From contig NZ_SEMB01000011.1 of the NCBI RefSeq assembly GCF_004153225.1, positions 1 to 64,000 on the forward strand: 64,000 bases of DNA, in the 5' to 3' direction. This DNA comes from Sporolactobacillus sp. THM7-7. GTDB lineage: Bacteria; Bacillota; Bacilli; Bacillales; Sporolactobacillaceae. The translations under genes and the position numbers were made by a program. Shown piece by piece: positions 36,761-51,128 of this stretch. The first letter of the stretch is position 1, and each line of letters opens with the position of its first letter. Under the pieces are notes generated by a model, which made no database searches, was not told the DNA's origin, and worked only from the letters and a program-made list of their open reading frames with translations.

Positions 36761-36992
36761 ACTTGTGGCACCCCTTTTTTGCCTTCGTTTTTCAAATTGA
36801 TTATTAAAAACCAGATAATCTTTTCAAAAAGATCATTTTTTATTAAATTTTGTTTCCTATTTTATAATTTTTTAGCAATGATATTAACATTTGATTTTTC
36901 TCCATATCCATTATAGGCCTTCGCCCAGTCTGGATCAATCCAAAATATACACGCATCAATTGTATGTATTGACCAATACGCGACATATCGCT

Positions 36993-37442
36993 CTACAGCT
37001 GCAGTCCGTTCCGGCTCTTGAATCGGCGCAGCAAAATATGACTGTTAACCCGTGTAATTCCTTTCATCGAATATAATTCTTTGTTCGTAAACGTTTCGAG
37101 CTGATGAAAATCCTCGACAAGAACGTGCATATGCAGGACGCTCGGGCCGGTCATCTGATAGCAGCTGGCTACGTTCGGATTGTTGGCCAGGCTATGAGCC
37201 ACTGAAAGCAGGGCCGACGGTTCACATTCCACCTCGAAAAACGCGGATACCGCCTTTCCCGTCAGTTCCGAGTTGATCACGACACTGAATTTTTCAATGA
37301 TTCCTTTTTTAACCATCTGCTGAACCCGTTCCCGAACCGACACTCTGGACAGGTTCAGCCTTTTGCCAATATCAACATAGGACATTCTTCCGTCTTCTGT
37401 CAGGCACTTCAATATTTTTCGATCGATGTCATCCATTTTCAT
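36993..37442 (-). CDS. ywrC: Lrp/AsnC-family regulator (YwrC-like)
   Basis: About 149 residues starting at MKMDDIDRKILKCL; the frame is open to 37520 but the start follows family alignment. The helix-turn-helix is YVDIGKRLNLSRVSVRERVQQM, followed by a RAM-type ligand domain. The B. subtilis counterpart lies in the same cluster and is reported to control the chromate transporter genes, so the same role is likely here. It lies about 230 bases upstream of ywrD. Confidence 0.85.
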   Translation of the reverse strand: MKMDDIDRKILKCLTEDGRMSYVDIGKRLNLSRVSVRERVQQMVKKGIIEKFSVVINSELTGKAVSAFFEVECEPSALLSVAHSLANNPNVASCYQMTGPSVLHMHVLVEDFHQLETFTNKELYSMKGITRVNSHILLRRFKSRNGLQL

Positions 37443-37754
37443 GTTGCATTTGCCGCTGAAAAGTAAATGAGAGCGATGCGGATCCACCGCCGGCCGTCTT
37501 GGCTTCAGAGGACGGCTCACGTTGTTTGCCGCGTTCTTTCGATCTCATGATACTGCTTTTAAAGCGGAATAACCTCCTCCCGCGCGAGAAGACCTCGCTA
37601 TTGAATCGGGGCGGCCGTTCAGACCTTGTGCTGATCGGCTCTGCCCCGCCCATGATACGCCGTGGATGTGGCTTGAATGGCGGCCGTTCTCGAAACAATC
37701 TATCACGTTTATTATACACGGGAATCTCCCCTGCTTCCTGCTTTTTTTAGACGA

Positions 37755-37830
37755 ATGATTCCGTTCCTGGCTCAAAGTAATTCAGTCCCTGACTCGATTT
37801 TTAGTTTCCGGCTCAGCTTTTCAACCTTCC
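37755..37830. repeat. Weak short repeat, about 21 bp
   Basis: Three units containing GGCTCA- or GACTCG-like cores spaced 21 and 20 bases apart (37770, 37791, 37811). It may be a small or decayed array between spoIIQ and ywrC. Confidence 0.4.
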
Positions 37831-37932
37831 GCGTTCCGTCGTTAGTGCGGCTTTTCCCTTCCCCGGCCGAGCGCATTGGATGCCTCGTCCCAACACAATT
37901 GAGGAGAGATTCAAGCCGGTTTTTTCCAAACA

Positions 37933-37960
37933 AAAAAAGCGGCCGTCATTGAGCCGCTTT
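37933..37960 (-). terminator. Intrinsic terminator of spoIIQ
   Basis: AAGCGGC and GCCGCTT arms around CGTCATTGA, followed on the minus strand by seven T. It lies about 90 bases after the spoIIQ stop codon. Confidence 0.85.
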
Positions 37961-38047
37961 GACGCATAAACGATTTTTTATCCTGAAAACAGGAATCTTT
38001 TGCGCGGGTCGTCCCGCTCATCATTTTCGGAGTTTCAGGCTGTTTTT

Positions 38048-38920
38048 TTAATCCACTGACCCTTGTTCAACGGATGTACCTTTGTCTTGTTCACTTTTAC
38101 TGTCCTTTTCTTTGCTCGTTTGTTCTTCTTTTTCTTTCGCTGCGTCGCCTGTCGTCTCAGGCGTCTTTTTATCATCGGTTTTTTCCTGTTTGCTCTTTTC
38201 AGCTGCAGCCGATGTGCTTTTCTTTTCTGCCGTGACCGCTTTGATATCCTCGGTTCCTTTGGAGAAGTAGTGTTCCGGATTGACCGGTAAGCCGTTTTTG
38301 CGAATTTCAAAGTGAACGTGCGTGCCCATTTTCTTATTCAGGGCTTCCGTGCCTGCCGTACCGATTTTATCGCCCTGGCTTACCTTTTCGCCCAGCTTCA
38401 CGTTCACCGAATCCAGACTCTGGTACATCGTCTCGACACCGTTCTCGTGCTTCAGCGTGACCACATAGCCTAGCAGATTATCCTTTTTCGCTTCCGTGAC
38501 TTTGCCGCTCATAGCCGCGTTTACCGCAAACGCCTTCTCATCCTTCGCACCAATGTTGATTCCTGTATTTTGGATGTAAGTCTGATTATAGTTTACGAGA
38601 GCGGCTTCCTGTTCCTGTTCGGAGCCTTCCACGTCATAGAAAGGCTGAATCACTTGCGTATCTGACTTCGCGGCCGGCCATTCGAAGACCTCCTGATCCG
38701 CGTTTGTCGGACTGGACGGCTTGTCCTGATTGAAAACGACGCGATTTTCTTCTTCCTTAGCCTGCTCATTACCGCGCATCTGGAAGAACAGTACCCCAAT
38801 CAGAATCAGGGAGGAGATGCCAAGATATAAAGCAGGATAGAACCAGCGCCGCTTTGCGAGTTTGCGAAGCCCAGTCAGTTCTTTTTCTTGCGATCTTTTT
38901 TGGTCATTATTCTCTGACAT
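38048..38920 (-). CDS. spoIIQ: Forespore protein SpoIIQ (LytM-like)
   Basis: A 290-residue membrane protein. One helix lies at about 29-47; a LytM/M23 domain fills roughly 110-225 on the outer face, then a charged tail rich in K, E, S and T. SpoIIQ meets SpoIIIAH from the mother cell and forms the channel-like complex between the two compartments. The first metal motif of active peptidases is replaced (NTGINIGAK instead of H..D), while HVHFEI is kept, the typical degenerate state of SpoIIQ. A sigma-F-type promoter lies just upstream. Confidence 0.93.
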   Translation of the reverse strand: MSENNDQKRSQEKELTGLRKLAKRRWFYPALYLGISSLILIGVLFFQMRGNEQAKEEENRVVFNQDKPSSPTNADQEVFEWPAAKSDTQVIQPFYDVEGSEQEQEAALVNYNQTYIQNTGINIGAKDEKAFAVNAAMSGKVTEAKKDNLLGYVVTLKHENGVETMYQSLDSVNVKLGEKVSQGDKIGTAGTEALNKKMGTHVHFEIRKNGLPVNPEHYFSKGTEDIKAVTAEKKSTSAAAEKSKQEKTDDKKTPETTGDAAKEKEEQTSKEKDSKSEQDKGTSVEQGSVD

Positions 38921-38939
38921 TTTGTATCACCTCAGCAAC

Positions 38940-38969
38940 CATTCTGATCAGATTGCCGGCGATCTATAC
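38940..38969 (-). promoter_or_regulatory. Sigma-F promoter of spoIIQ
   Basis: On the minus strand GTATA (38965-38969), 15 bases, then GATCAGAATG (38940-38949). This fits the sigma-F pattern GYATA-15-GGNNANANTR with one change and lies 20 bases before the start codon. The same arrangement precedes spoIIR. Confidence 0.75.
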
Positions 38970-39129
38970 ACAAAAAATGAAAATTATTCGCCCTTCCGCA
39001 AAAAAATTCTATCAATTTAAAGAAAAAAGATGTTGTCCTTCCATATTTTATAAGTTTTTTGGATTCGGTTATCAATTTTCACCAAATGAAGGTTCGGAAG
39101 CAGCACTCAGGCCGTAACTGCTGAATCCA

Positions 39130-40792
39130 TCCTCGGAACCGCAGAATGCGAGCCTGAAACGGCAGAATGTGAACTCAAAACCGCAAAATGTGAGCTTATA
39201 ACTACAGAATGTGAGCTCGGAACCGCAGAATGTCGGCTCAGAACTGTAGAATGAGGTCTCGGAACTGTAGAATGCGAGCTCAGAACTGTAGAATGCGAGC
39301 CTGAAACGGCAGAATGTGAACTCAGAACCGCAGAATGTGAACTCAGAACCGCAGAATGTCAGCTCGGAACCGCAGAATGTTAGCTCGGAACCGCAGAATG
39401 CAAGCTCAGATCCGCAGAATGTCAGCTCAAAACCGCAGAATGCGAGCTCAGATCCGCAGAATGCGAGCTCAGATCCGCAGAATGCGAGCTCAGATCCGCA
39501 GAATGCGAGCTCAAAACCGCAGAATGCGAGCTCGGAACCGCAGAATGTCAGCCTGAAACGGCAGAATGCGAGCTCGGAACCGCAGAATGCGAGCCTGAAA
39601 CGGCAGAATGTGAACTCAAAACCGCAAAATGTGAGCTTATAACTACAGAATGTGAGCTCGGAACCGCAGAATGTCGGCTCAGAACTGTAGAATGAGGTCT
39701 CGGAACTGTAGAATGCGAGCTCAGAACTGTAGAATGCGAGCCTGAAACGGCAGAATGTGAACTCAGAACCGCAGAATGTGAACTCAGAACCGCAGAATGT
39801 CAGCTCAGAACTGTAGAATGAGGTCTCGGAACCGCAGAATGCGAGCCCAGAACCGGCAGAATGTCAGCTCGGAGCTACAGAATGCGAGCCTGAAACCGTA
39901 GAATGTCAGCTCGGAACCGCAGAATGTGAGCTTATAACTACAGAATGTGAGCTCAGAACCGCAGAATGTCGGCTCAGAACTGTAGAATGAGGTCTCGGAA
40001 CTGTAGAATGCGAGCTCAGAACTGTAGAATGCGAGCCTGAAACGGCAGAATGTGAACTCAAAACCGCAAAATGTGAGCTTATAACTACAGAATGTGAGCT
40101 CGGAACCGCAGAATATGAGCTTAGAACTGCAGAATGTGAGCTTATAACTACAGAATGTGAGCTCGGAACCGCAGAATATGAGCTTAGAACTGCAGAATGA
40201 GAGCTTAGAACTGCAGAATGTGAGCTTATAACTACAGAATGTGAGCTCGGAACCGCAGAATGTCGGCTCAGAACTGTAGAATGAGGTCTCGGAACTGTAG
40301 AATGTCAGCTCGGAACCGCAGAATATGAGCTTAGAACTGCAGAATGAGAGCTCGGAACCGCAGAATGTGAGCTTGGAACCGCAGAATGAGGTCTCAGAAC
40401 CGCAGAATGTCAGCTCGGAACTGCAGAATGTGAGCTTAGAACTGCAGAATGAGATCTCGGAACCGCAGAATGTCGGCTCGGAACCGTAGAATGCGAGCCT
40501 GAAACCTCAGAATGTGAGCTCAGAACCGCAGAATGTCAGCTCAGAACTGTAGAATGCGAGCTCAGAACTGTCGAATACAAGCCTGAAACCTCAGAATGTG
40601 AGCTCGGAACTGTAGAATGAGGTCTCGGAACCGCAGAATGCGAGCCCAGAACCGCAGAATGTCAGCTCGGAACCGCAGAATGCGAGCCTGAAACCTCAGA
40701 ATGTCAGCTCAAAACCTCAGAATGTCAGCTCAAAACCTCAGAATGTCAGCTCGGAACTACAGAATGCGAGCTCAGAACCGGCAGAATTCAAC
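39130..40792. repeat. Large short-repeat array, family A (21 bp, about 79 units)
   Basis: About 1.66 kb of degenerate 21-bp units sharing the core GAACCGCAGAATGTGAGC, in the orientation opposite to the other family A arrays. CAGAATG is the best kept part; the linker varies (CTCGG, CTTAT, CCTGA, TCTCG). Unit variants recur in the same order: about 220 bases at 39145-39365 reappear at 39586-39806, an offset of 441 bases or exactly 21 units, and part of it again near 39930. It lies between the 3' end of spoIID and the spoIIQ promoter. Confidence 0.95.
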
Positions 40793-40877
40793 ACATAACT
40801 CAATCTCGAAGTGCCGAATCGGACGCCGGAGTGACCAATCCCCATGCCGGGAACTCCTCCTCTGATACGCCGCTGCC

Positions 40878-41864
40878 CTACTTTTTTACGATCTCTTTTT
40901 TATCTGAAAGATTGATTTTGCTGATCTCGGTTCCCTTGTAATAATAAGTCACGATCTGCTCCGCCTTTTTTCCTTCCGCCGCCATGCCTTCCGCGCCGTA
41001 CTGACTCATACCAATACCATGCCCGCTGCCATACGTTGTGGCTAGAACCTGGCTTCCGTTCTGTCTCAGCTGAAAATCGGCGGAGCTTAAGTGAAGCTTT
41101 TCCCGTAATTGGCGGCCCGTAAAAGTTTTCCCACCGATTTTGTATGCGGCCACATAGCCGGTCTCGGTTTTTTCAACAATCCGGCCGAGTTCGCCGTGAC
41201 GGTCACTCAGCCTGATTCCGAGCGCCGCCTCAACGTCAGAGATTTTAAGTGTCTTCTCTGTTTTAAACTTTGGCGACTGTCTGTCCCAAGGACTCGCTAC
41301 TGATCTGAGATAGGGAATGTCTGATTGCCAGTAATCCTGGGCGTTTTCCGTTCGGCCATTGCTCGTTGAAAAAAACGCCGGCGAAATCAGTTCGCCTTTG
41401 TAGGTGATCACCTGATTTTCCGTTTCCGCTACGGCCTTCTTGACTTTCCGGATCTTCCGGTCATAATCGGCTCCCCAAAGACGTTTAAATTCCGTACGGT
41501 TGTGGTAGACCTGATTTTCCACGGTGTCGGTCACGCGGCCGTCCGGCTGCTTCATGATCCGGTTTATGATATATGTCCGGGCCGCCAAGGCTTGCGCTTT
41601 TAACGCTTCAAGATGAAAATCAGCCGGCATTTCCGAACCCACGACGCCGATCAGATAATCATCAAGCGCAACCTTCTCCGCCTTCTCGGCTGCGGACCGG
41701 TAGACAGAAACGGTGAGCGCCTCCTGCTTCCGCGTCTTTGGCGGCGGCTGGTGTTCCGTCATTTTCTCAGCATGCCGGTCTTGTGAATAGGGGAGAACGA
41801 CAATCGCTGGAAGAATCACGATAATAAAAGCAAAGACGGACAACAGCACGGCGGCCTTTTTCAT
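40878..41864 (-). CDS. spoIID: Stage II sporulation protein D (septal peptidoglycan lytic transglycosylase)
   Basis: A 328-residue membrane-anchored lytic transglycosylase of the DMP engulfment complex. The N-terminal helix is at about 4-26. The conserved SEMPADFHLEALKAQALAARTY block (77-98) holds the catalytic glutamate, and GSGHGIGMSQYGA near residue 280 is the second family signature. It acts on denuded glycan strands during engulfment. It follows murAA, as in B. subtilis, but the spacer is expanded by a repeat array. Confidence 0.95.
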   Translation of the reverse strand: MKKAAVLLSVFAFIIVILPAIVVLPYSQDRHAEKMTEHQPPPKTRKQEALTVSVYRSAAEKAEKVALDDYLIGVVGSEMPADFHLEALKAQALAARTYIINRIMKQPDGRVTDTVENQVYHNRTEFKRLWGADYDRKIRKVKKAVAETENQVITYKGELISPAFFSTSNGRTENAQDYWQSDIPYLRSVASPWDRQSPKFKTEKTLKISDVEAALGIRLSDRHGELGRIVEKTETGYVAAYKIGGKTFTGRQLREKLHLSSADFQLRQNGSQVLATTYGSGHGIGMSQYGAEGMAAEGKKAEQIVTYYYKGTEISKINLSDKKEIVKK

Positions 41865-42177
41865 ATTTCCGCCTCCAACCTGATTAGCCCATTAATGAAC
41901 AGAACAGCCCACTCCTTTACGAGAACGGTGAGAATGAACATCCCCTTTTCTTTCCGAACAGGGGATGTCACTACACCCTATGCCTGTTCACTAAGGCTTA
42001 GAACCCGATCAGGTACGGAAGAATCGGGTACCCTATATCCATTAGGGGACAAACGCCTTTTTGTTTCTATCCCCGGTATAAAAAAAATTATCGGGCATAT
42101 AATGCTGAATGGGCAGGGTGTGTGCCGTGAGACGCGGATCGAATCCGAAAAGATAAAGCGTCTCATTGGGTGATTAT
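41865..42177. other. Intergenic region upstream of spoIID
   Basis: About 310 bases before the family C array. An inverted repeat ACATCCCC/GGGGATGT at 41938-41968 lacks a following T run. I see no clear sigma-E promoter. Confidence 0.4.
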
Positions 42178-42800
42178 GCCCCCGGGCAGGGAAAATAGCG
42201 CCCGAGCAGGGAAAATAGTGCCTAAGCAGAGAAGTATGCTCCCAATCGGGGGAAATATGCTCCCAATCGGGGGAAATATGCTCCCGATCAGAGAAAATAT
42301 GACCCTGAGCTGTGCGTGATACTCCCAAGTAGAGGAGTATGCACCCGATCGGGGGAAATATGACCCCGATCAGAGAAAATATGCACCCGAGATGTGCGTG
42401 ATACTCCCAAGCAGAGGAGTATGCTCCCAATCGGGGGAAATATGCTCCCGATCAGAGAAAATATGACCCCGAGCAAGGGAAATATGACCCCAAGCAGAGA
42501 AGTATGCACCCGATCGGGGGAAATATGCTCCCGATCAGAGAAAATATGACCCTGAGCTGTGCGTGATACTCCCAAGCAGAGGAGTATGCACCCGAGCTGT
42601 ACGTGATACTCCAAAGTGGAGGAGTATGCACCCGATCGGGGGAAATATGACCCCAAGCAGAGAAGTATGCACCCGACCGGGGAAAGTACGCACCCAATCA
42701 AGGAAATGTATCCGATCCAAAAAATTGCTTTGGGCAGGAGAATAGTACTGATCGATTAAAAATATGCGCCTGAGTAGAGAAGGTATGTCCCGAGAAGGAG
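42178..42800. repeat. Short tandem repeat array, family C (21 bp)
   Basis: About 29 degenerate units. The main unit has CGATCGGGGGAAATATG; variants contain CAGAGAAAATATG, GCAGAGGAGTATGC and GAGCTGTGCGTGATAC. The period is 21 bp through most of the array, and groups of three to five unit types recur in the same order. It lies between the murAA terminator and spoIID. Confidence 0.9.
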
Positions 42801-42831
42801 AAATATGCTCGCGAAATTTGCTCTCGAAGCT

Positions 42832-42862
42832 AAAAAAAGAGGTGCAATGACTCCTGCACCTC
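42832..42862 (-). terminator. Intrinsic terminator of murAA
   Basis: GAGGTGCA and TGCACCTC arms around ATGACTCC, followed on the minus strand by seven T. It lies about 40 bases after the murAA stop codon. Confidence 0.85.
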
Positions 42863-42903
42863 AATCTGTATTCCACCTGTCTATTTGTCAGTCCGGCTTG
42901 TGC

Positions 42904-44238
42904 TCAGGCAAACTTCGGATTAACGCCGATCTTCCTTTGAGCCGCTTCCGATGCGGCCGCGGCCGGCTGTTCTTCCTCTTCGAAACGGACACGTTCAATG
43001 TCGGCGCCGAGCGACTTTAGTTTGCCCGTCAGATCGACATAGCCGCGGTCGATGTGATGCAGTCCGCCGATACGGGTCATCCCCTTGGCAACCAGACCGG
43101 CAATCACAAGTGCCGCCCCCGCGCGCAAATCGGTGGCTGTAACCTCCGCCCCCTGCAAATCGCACGGTCCGCCGATAATCGCCGAACGTCCGTCTATTTT
43201 AATACCGGCGTTCATGCGACGGAATTCCTCTACGTGCATGAACCGATTTTCGAAAACGGTCTCTGTAACAACGGACGGTCCGTTGGCCTTGAGCAGAAGC
43301 GCCATAATCTGTGGCTGAAGGTCCGTCGGAAAACCTGGATGAGGCATTGTTTTCACATCAATCGCCTGCAGATGATCCGTTCCCATAACACGGACGCCAC
43401 CGGGCTCCTCTTCGACCTCAACACCCGTTTCACGCAGCTTGGCGATTAACGGACGCAGATCGTTGACATCGACATCTTCAACCAATACGTTGCCGCCCGT
43501 GATGGCTGCGGCGATCATGTACGTTCCCGCTTCGATCCGGTCAGGCAAAATGGTGTGTTCGGCTCCGTGCAGTTTTTCTACCCCTTCAATACGGATTTTG
43601 CCCGTGCCCGCACCTTCGACTTTGGCTCCCATTGCGTTCAGGTACTTGGCTAGATTGACGATTTCCGGTTCACACGCCGCATTTTCAATCACCGTTTCTC
43701 CCTCAGCCAATGTCGCCGCCATCATGATATTTTCCGTCGCGCCGACGCTTGGAAAATCAAGATAAATGATCGTACCCTTTAATTTCCCGTCAACGTAAGC
43801 TTCAATACTTCCGTTTCCAATCTTTACTTTGGCTCCCATCGCTTCAAAGCCTTTAAGGTGCTGATCTATTGGCCTGGAACCAATGGCGCAGCCGCCGGGG
43901 AGCGCAATCTTCGCCCGGCCCACCCTGGCCAAAAGCGGTCCCATAACCAGAAAGGACGCGCGCATTTTCCGCACATATTCGAAAGGTGCTTCCGTAATCA
44001 GTTCAAAAGCGGCATTAACCGTAATGACTCCATTGTCGTAATTCACTCTTGTGTTCAAATATTTAAGGACTTCATTTATCGTGTATACATCCGCAAGTTC
44101 AGGTACATGATAAATTTTGCTTGTGCCGACGCTCGCTAGCATCGATGCGGCGATCACGGGAAGAACTGCATTTTTAGCCCCCTCGATCTTCACTGATCCC
44201 GATAGCCGCTTTCCTCCACGAACGATAATCTTCTCCAA
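42904..44238 (-). CDS. murAA: UDP-N-acetylglucosamine 1-carboxyvinyltransferase
   Basis: A 444-residue enzyme for the first committed step of peptidoglycan precursor synthesis, transfer of enolpyruvate from PEP to UDP-GlcNAc. [16 protein letters not shown] is the N-terminal signature and C117 in [12 protein letters not shown] is the active cysteine bound by fosfomycin. The C-terminal tail of about 20 residues beyond the usual fold is rich in E and A. It lies between ywmB and spoIID, identifying it as the murAA rather than the murAB copy. Confidence 0.95.
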   Translation of the reverse strand: MEKIIVRGGKRLSGSVKIEGAKNAVLPVIAASMLASVGTSKIYHVPELADVYTINEVLKYLNTRVNYDNGVITVNAAFELITEAPFEYVRKMRASFLVMGPLLARVGRAKIALPGGCAIGSRPIDQHLKGFEAMGAKVKIGNGSIEAYVDGKLKGTIIYLDFPSVGATENIMMAATLAEGETVIENAACEPEIVNLAKYLNAMGAKVEGAGTGKIRIEGVEKLHGAEHTILPDRIEAGTYMIAAAITGGNVLVEDVDVNDLRPLIAKLRETGVEVEEEPGGVRVMGTDHLQAIDVKTMPHPGFPTDLQPQIMALLLKANGPSVVTETVFENRFMHVEEFRRMNAGIKIDGRSAIIGGPCDLQGAEVTATDLRAGAALVIAGLVAKGMTRIGGLHHIDRGYVDLTGKLKSLGADIERVRFEEEEQPAAAASEAAQRKIGVNPKFA

Positions 44239-44367
44239 AATTTTCCCCTCCGCGTCCGTTTATCTCTTCTTTGCTCGATCCGAAACTGCCTTATATGCCG
44301 CACGTCAGGTATACGCCGGTCGTTTCCCCAGAATATCCGGCCAGTCGCCGATCGTGCGTCGCGGTCA

Positions 44368-45114
44368 TTAATATTCAGCCGTGATAATCGGTGTGCCCAG
44401 AGTGACGGCTGTCCGGTCGCCGTTACTCCTTAAAGCAACCTGAACGTTCATTTTTTGTTTATCGGAAAAAACGCCATCGTTCCATGCTTCATTATATGCT
44501 GAAATCGATACAAACGTTTTTTCCTCAATTTGCTCTATGGGAGCGGCGGAAAAATCCTTAAGAAACCGTTCTCCTTCTTGCAGTAAGCCAAATCTCATTT
44601 TATCACCGTCGTCGGCTCTGACACAAGAGAAAATGTGCTCGCTTCCATGAAAAATTTTCGCCATATCCCGGCGGATCTCACGCCTGATTTTCTCCCACTT
44701 TGCCTTCTGAAAAGACGGAGCCTGAATCTGGTAAAGGGCGGACGTCCGAAGGCGGCCGCCTTCCGGATAAACAAGAAACGTCAGCTTTACCTCCGCTCCG
44801 GATGCGTTCTTTTTTTTATAAGCTTCCCAGCCGGTATGCCCCTCTTTCTCGAGTTTACGCCAGCTGTAATTCGGAAACGACTGTTTGGCTCGATTCACTT
44901 GCTGATGAAAGGCCGCATTCCCGCTCACATTCTTCTGCTCCCGCGCATAGACCGACCAGCCGTCAACAGTCAGATTCCGCTCTTCCAGAGTCCGCGCAAA
45001 TAAGGCGACGCGATCCAGGGTATTCGACCGATCCGTTTCGCTGTCCTGCGCACCCGTTAAGACAAAAAGGGTCAGACCCAGCATGTGCATCAATAAAAAT
45101 AATTTCCAAGTCAT
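44368..45114 (-). CDS. ywmB: YwmB family secreted protein
   Basis: A 248-residue protein with an N-terminal signal peptide or membrane anchor (about 1-22). It belongs to the YwmB family, whose fold resembles TATA-box-binding protein domains but whose function is unknown. The usual place between ywzB and murAA is kept. Motifs such as LTVDGWSVYARE and YPEGGRLRTSALYQI fit the family. Confidence 0.8.
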   Translation of the reverse strand: MTWKLFLLMHMLGLTLFVLTGAQDSETDRSNTLDRVALFARTLEERNLTVDGWSVYAREQKNVSGNAAFHQQVNRAKQSFPNYSWRKLEKEGHTGWEAYKKKNASGAEVKLTFLVYPEGGRLRTSALYQIQAPSFQKAKWEKIRREIRRDMAKIFHGSEHIFSCVRADDGDKMRFGLLQEGERFLKDFSAAPIEQIEEKTFVSISAYNEAWNDGVFSDKQKMNVQVALRSNGDRTAVTLGTPIITAEY

Positions 45115-45330
45115 GGTTATCCGCCCCTCTCCTTATTTTCATTATTGCCTGGAGAGAACAGACGCCATACGTGGAACTTTTCGTCAAAACGATGGATGAT
45201 TCGCTCTGATGCGACAGCTGGAATATTTTCAGTCTTTATACATGAAAAATGTATCACATGCCTCGCGGATCAGGTATCAGAAAAACGAAAAGCCGATCTT
45301 ACACCCGACGATGGGATCTGTCAGGTTTTT

Positions 45331-45576
45331 TCATCCGTAAATTTGTGGCAGCCTGAGTGACCAATCCATGTAATCTAGGAAAAAACGGGCTACCGGATAA
45401 CTGATAGCCAGAGCAATCAGTATAAGCAAGATTCTCGACTGTAGACTTTTTGGCCGGCGCATGAAGACATCAATCTTCAAACTTTGCAGCGCCCACCATG
45501 TCAGAATGAGCGCGATCAGATGTATGAACAGGCTAAGCAAGGCATAAAAGCCGTCATTCATCAGCATCAAAAACAT
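45331..45576 (-). CDS. ywzB: YwzB family membrane protein (DUF1146)
   Basis: An 81-residue protein with two membrane helices (about 9-32 and 48-66). WWALQSLKIDVFMRRPKSLQSRIL is the conserved middle and FFLDYMDWS near the end is typical. The start could also be ATG 45561 (MNDGFYALL); no strong ribosome site decides. It follows the atp operon as in B. subtilis. The function is unknown. Confidence 0.82.
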   Translation of the reverse strand: MFLMLMNDGFYALLSLFIHLIALILTWWALQSLKIDVFMRRPKSLQSRILLILIALAISYPVARFFLDYMDWSLRLPQIYG

Positions 45577-46005
45577 CTACCCGCTTTCCAATATGTAATG
45601 CTTTTTTTCCACTTTCGCATTCGAAGGGACCTTTCAGTCACTGAGATACAAAGCAAACCGATGTAAACGGCGGACATCCAAACCGACCGGGCCGGCCGCA
45701 TGCCGATTCGTTTCCATCGATCGTCAAAGTGGAAACGTCGCTCTCATCCCCTCGTTTGTAACATCATCGTAATCTAATTTTAATTAAACCATAACATTTA
45801 CTGACCCTAACCTATTTTAGCGCGAATTTGGGAAAATGACCACACTTTTTTCATGAAAAATTTCTTTCAAATACATTAAATTTTACGGACATTATATATT
45901 GATTCGTAACCGCTGACATTTTTCAGCTCATCATGTTTTATTTTTTTTATTGAGTTTGCCTATGTTTCCTTATCTTTGGCGAATGGTAGAAAAACTTCAT
46001 GTATG
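45577..46005. other. Intergenic region after the atp operon
   Basis: About 430 bases with an AT-rich right half. No gene, RNA or repeat array is recognised. Confidence 0.5.
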
Positions 46006-46042
46006 AAAAAAGGGAAGAGCGTCGCTCGCCCTTCCCTTTTTT
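46006..46042. terminator. Terminator of the atp operon
   Basis: AAAAAAGGGAAG and CTTCCCTTTTTT arms around a short GC-rich loop form a strong hairpin about 30 bases after atpC. The symmetry makes it work in both directions. Confidence 0.88.
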
Positions 46043-46069
46043 CATCTATATTGGCTTTACTTACCTTTT

Positions 46070-46483
46070 CTACTCATCCACCGTTGCCGTTTTGAGTCGC
46101 AGTTCGGACCGCTTGAGCTTAAGCATCGCTTCTTCATAGCCTTCGGAGCTTTCGTGAAGCGTGCTGAGTGCCTGCTGTGCTTCCGACCGCGCCTTCTGCG
46201 CCCGTTCTATGTCGATCTGTTCCTTCATTTCGGCCGCTTCCGACAGGATCGTAATGTGATCCGGGCTCACTTGGATGAAGCCTCCGTGAACGGCCGCAAA
46301 GTCGACCTTTTCCCCGTCATCGTACTTCAGGCGGACCATGGCGATGTCCAGAGGGGCGACAATCGGCATATGGTGAGGCAAAATGCCCATCTCTCCGCTT
46401 GTCGCACGCACAATGACCATATGAACATCTCCGCTGAACACTTTCCCGGCCGGTGTGACGATATCCGTATGCACCGTACTCAT
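46070..46483 (-). CDS. atpC: ATP synthase epsilon subunit
   Basis: A 137-residue central-stalk subunit. MSTVHTDIVTPAGKVFSGDVHMV and GEMGILPHHMPIVAPL form the N-terminal beta-barrel, and the C-terminal part (DIERAQKARSEAQQ...KRSELRLKTA) is the two-helix inhibitory domain. It is the last gene of the operon. Confidence 0.95.
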   Translation of the reverse strand: MSTVHTDIVTPAGKVFSGDVHMVIVRATSGEMGILPHHMPIVAPLDIAMVRLKYDDGEKVDFAAVHGGFIQVSPDHITILSEAAEMKEQIDIERAQKARSEAQQALSTLHESSEGYEEAMLKLKRSELRLKTATVDE

Positions 46484-46532
46484 TGGACGGCCCCCTTTAA
46501 ATGGTCTTTCCGGCGATCAGCCTGTCTGTCCG

Positions 46533-48862
<2,330 letters not shown>

Positions 48863-49063
48863 TTTCGCTCACCACCTTTTTATACTGTGAAGAATGTATA
48901 AAGATTTGATTGAAGACGGAATGAGAAAAACGGAGCCGCAGGCCGCATCAAAGACGGGCCAGCCGGTAAATTTTTCTTCATGGCTATTCCGAATCCATCA
49001 AAAAGCCGGGTATCGCGTTATGCCCAAACTTTATTCATACATTCCGGAATTATTCCGCCGCGG

Positions 49064-51124
<2,061 letters not shown>

Positions 51125-51128
<4 letters not shown>

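Noticed and set aside
37429-37719. Reading frame overlapping the start of ywrC
   Set aside because: It has a good upstream GGGAGGAGG, but the sequence is low complexity and overlaps the better supported regulator; it may only be leader DNA.
39316-39642. Reading frame of 109 codons with a seven-residue repeat (SSEPQNV type)
   Set aside because: It is the translation of the 21-bp family A array; the rest of the array is broken by stops and no start signal is present.
41938-41968. Inverted repeat ACATCCCC/GGGGATGT as a terminator
   Set aside because: No T run follows on either strand and no gene ends there.
39130-42800. Possible CRISPR arrays
   Set aside because: Units are contiguous 21-mers without spacers of constant length, repeats are degenerate, and no cas genes are near.
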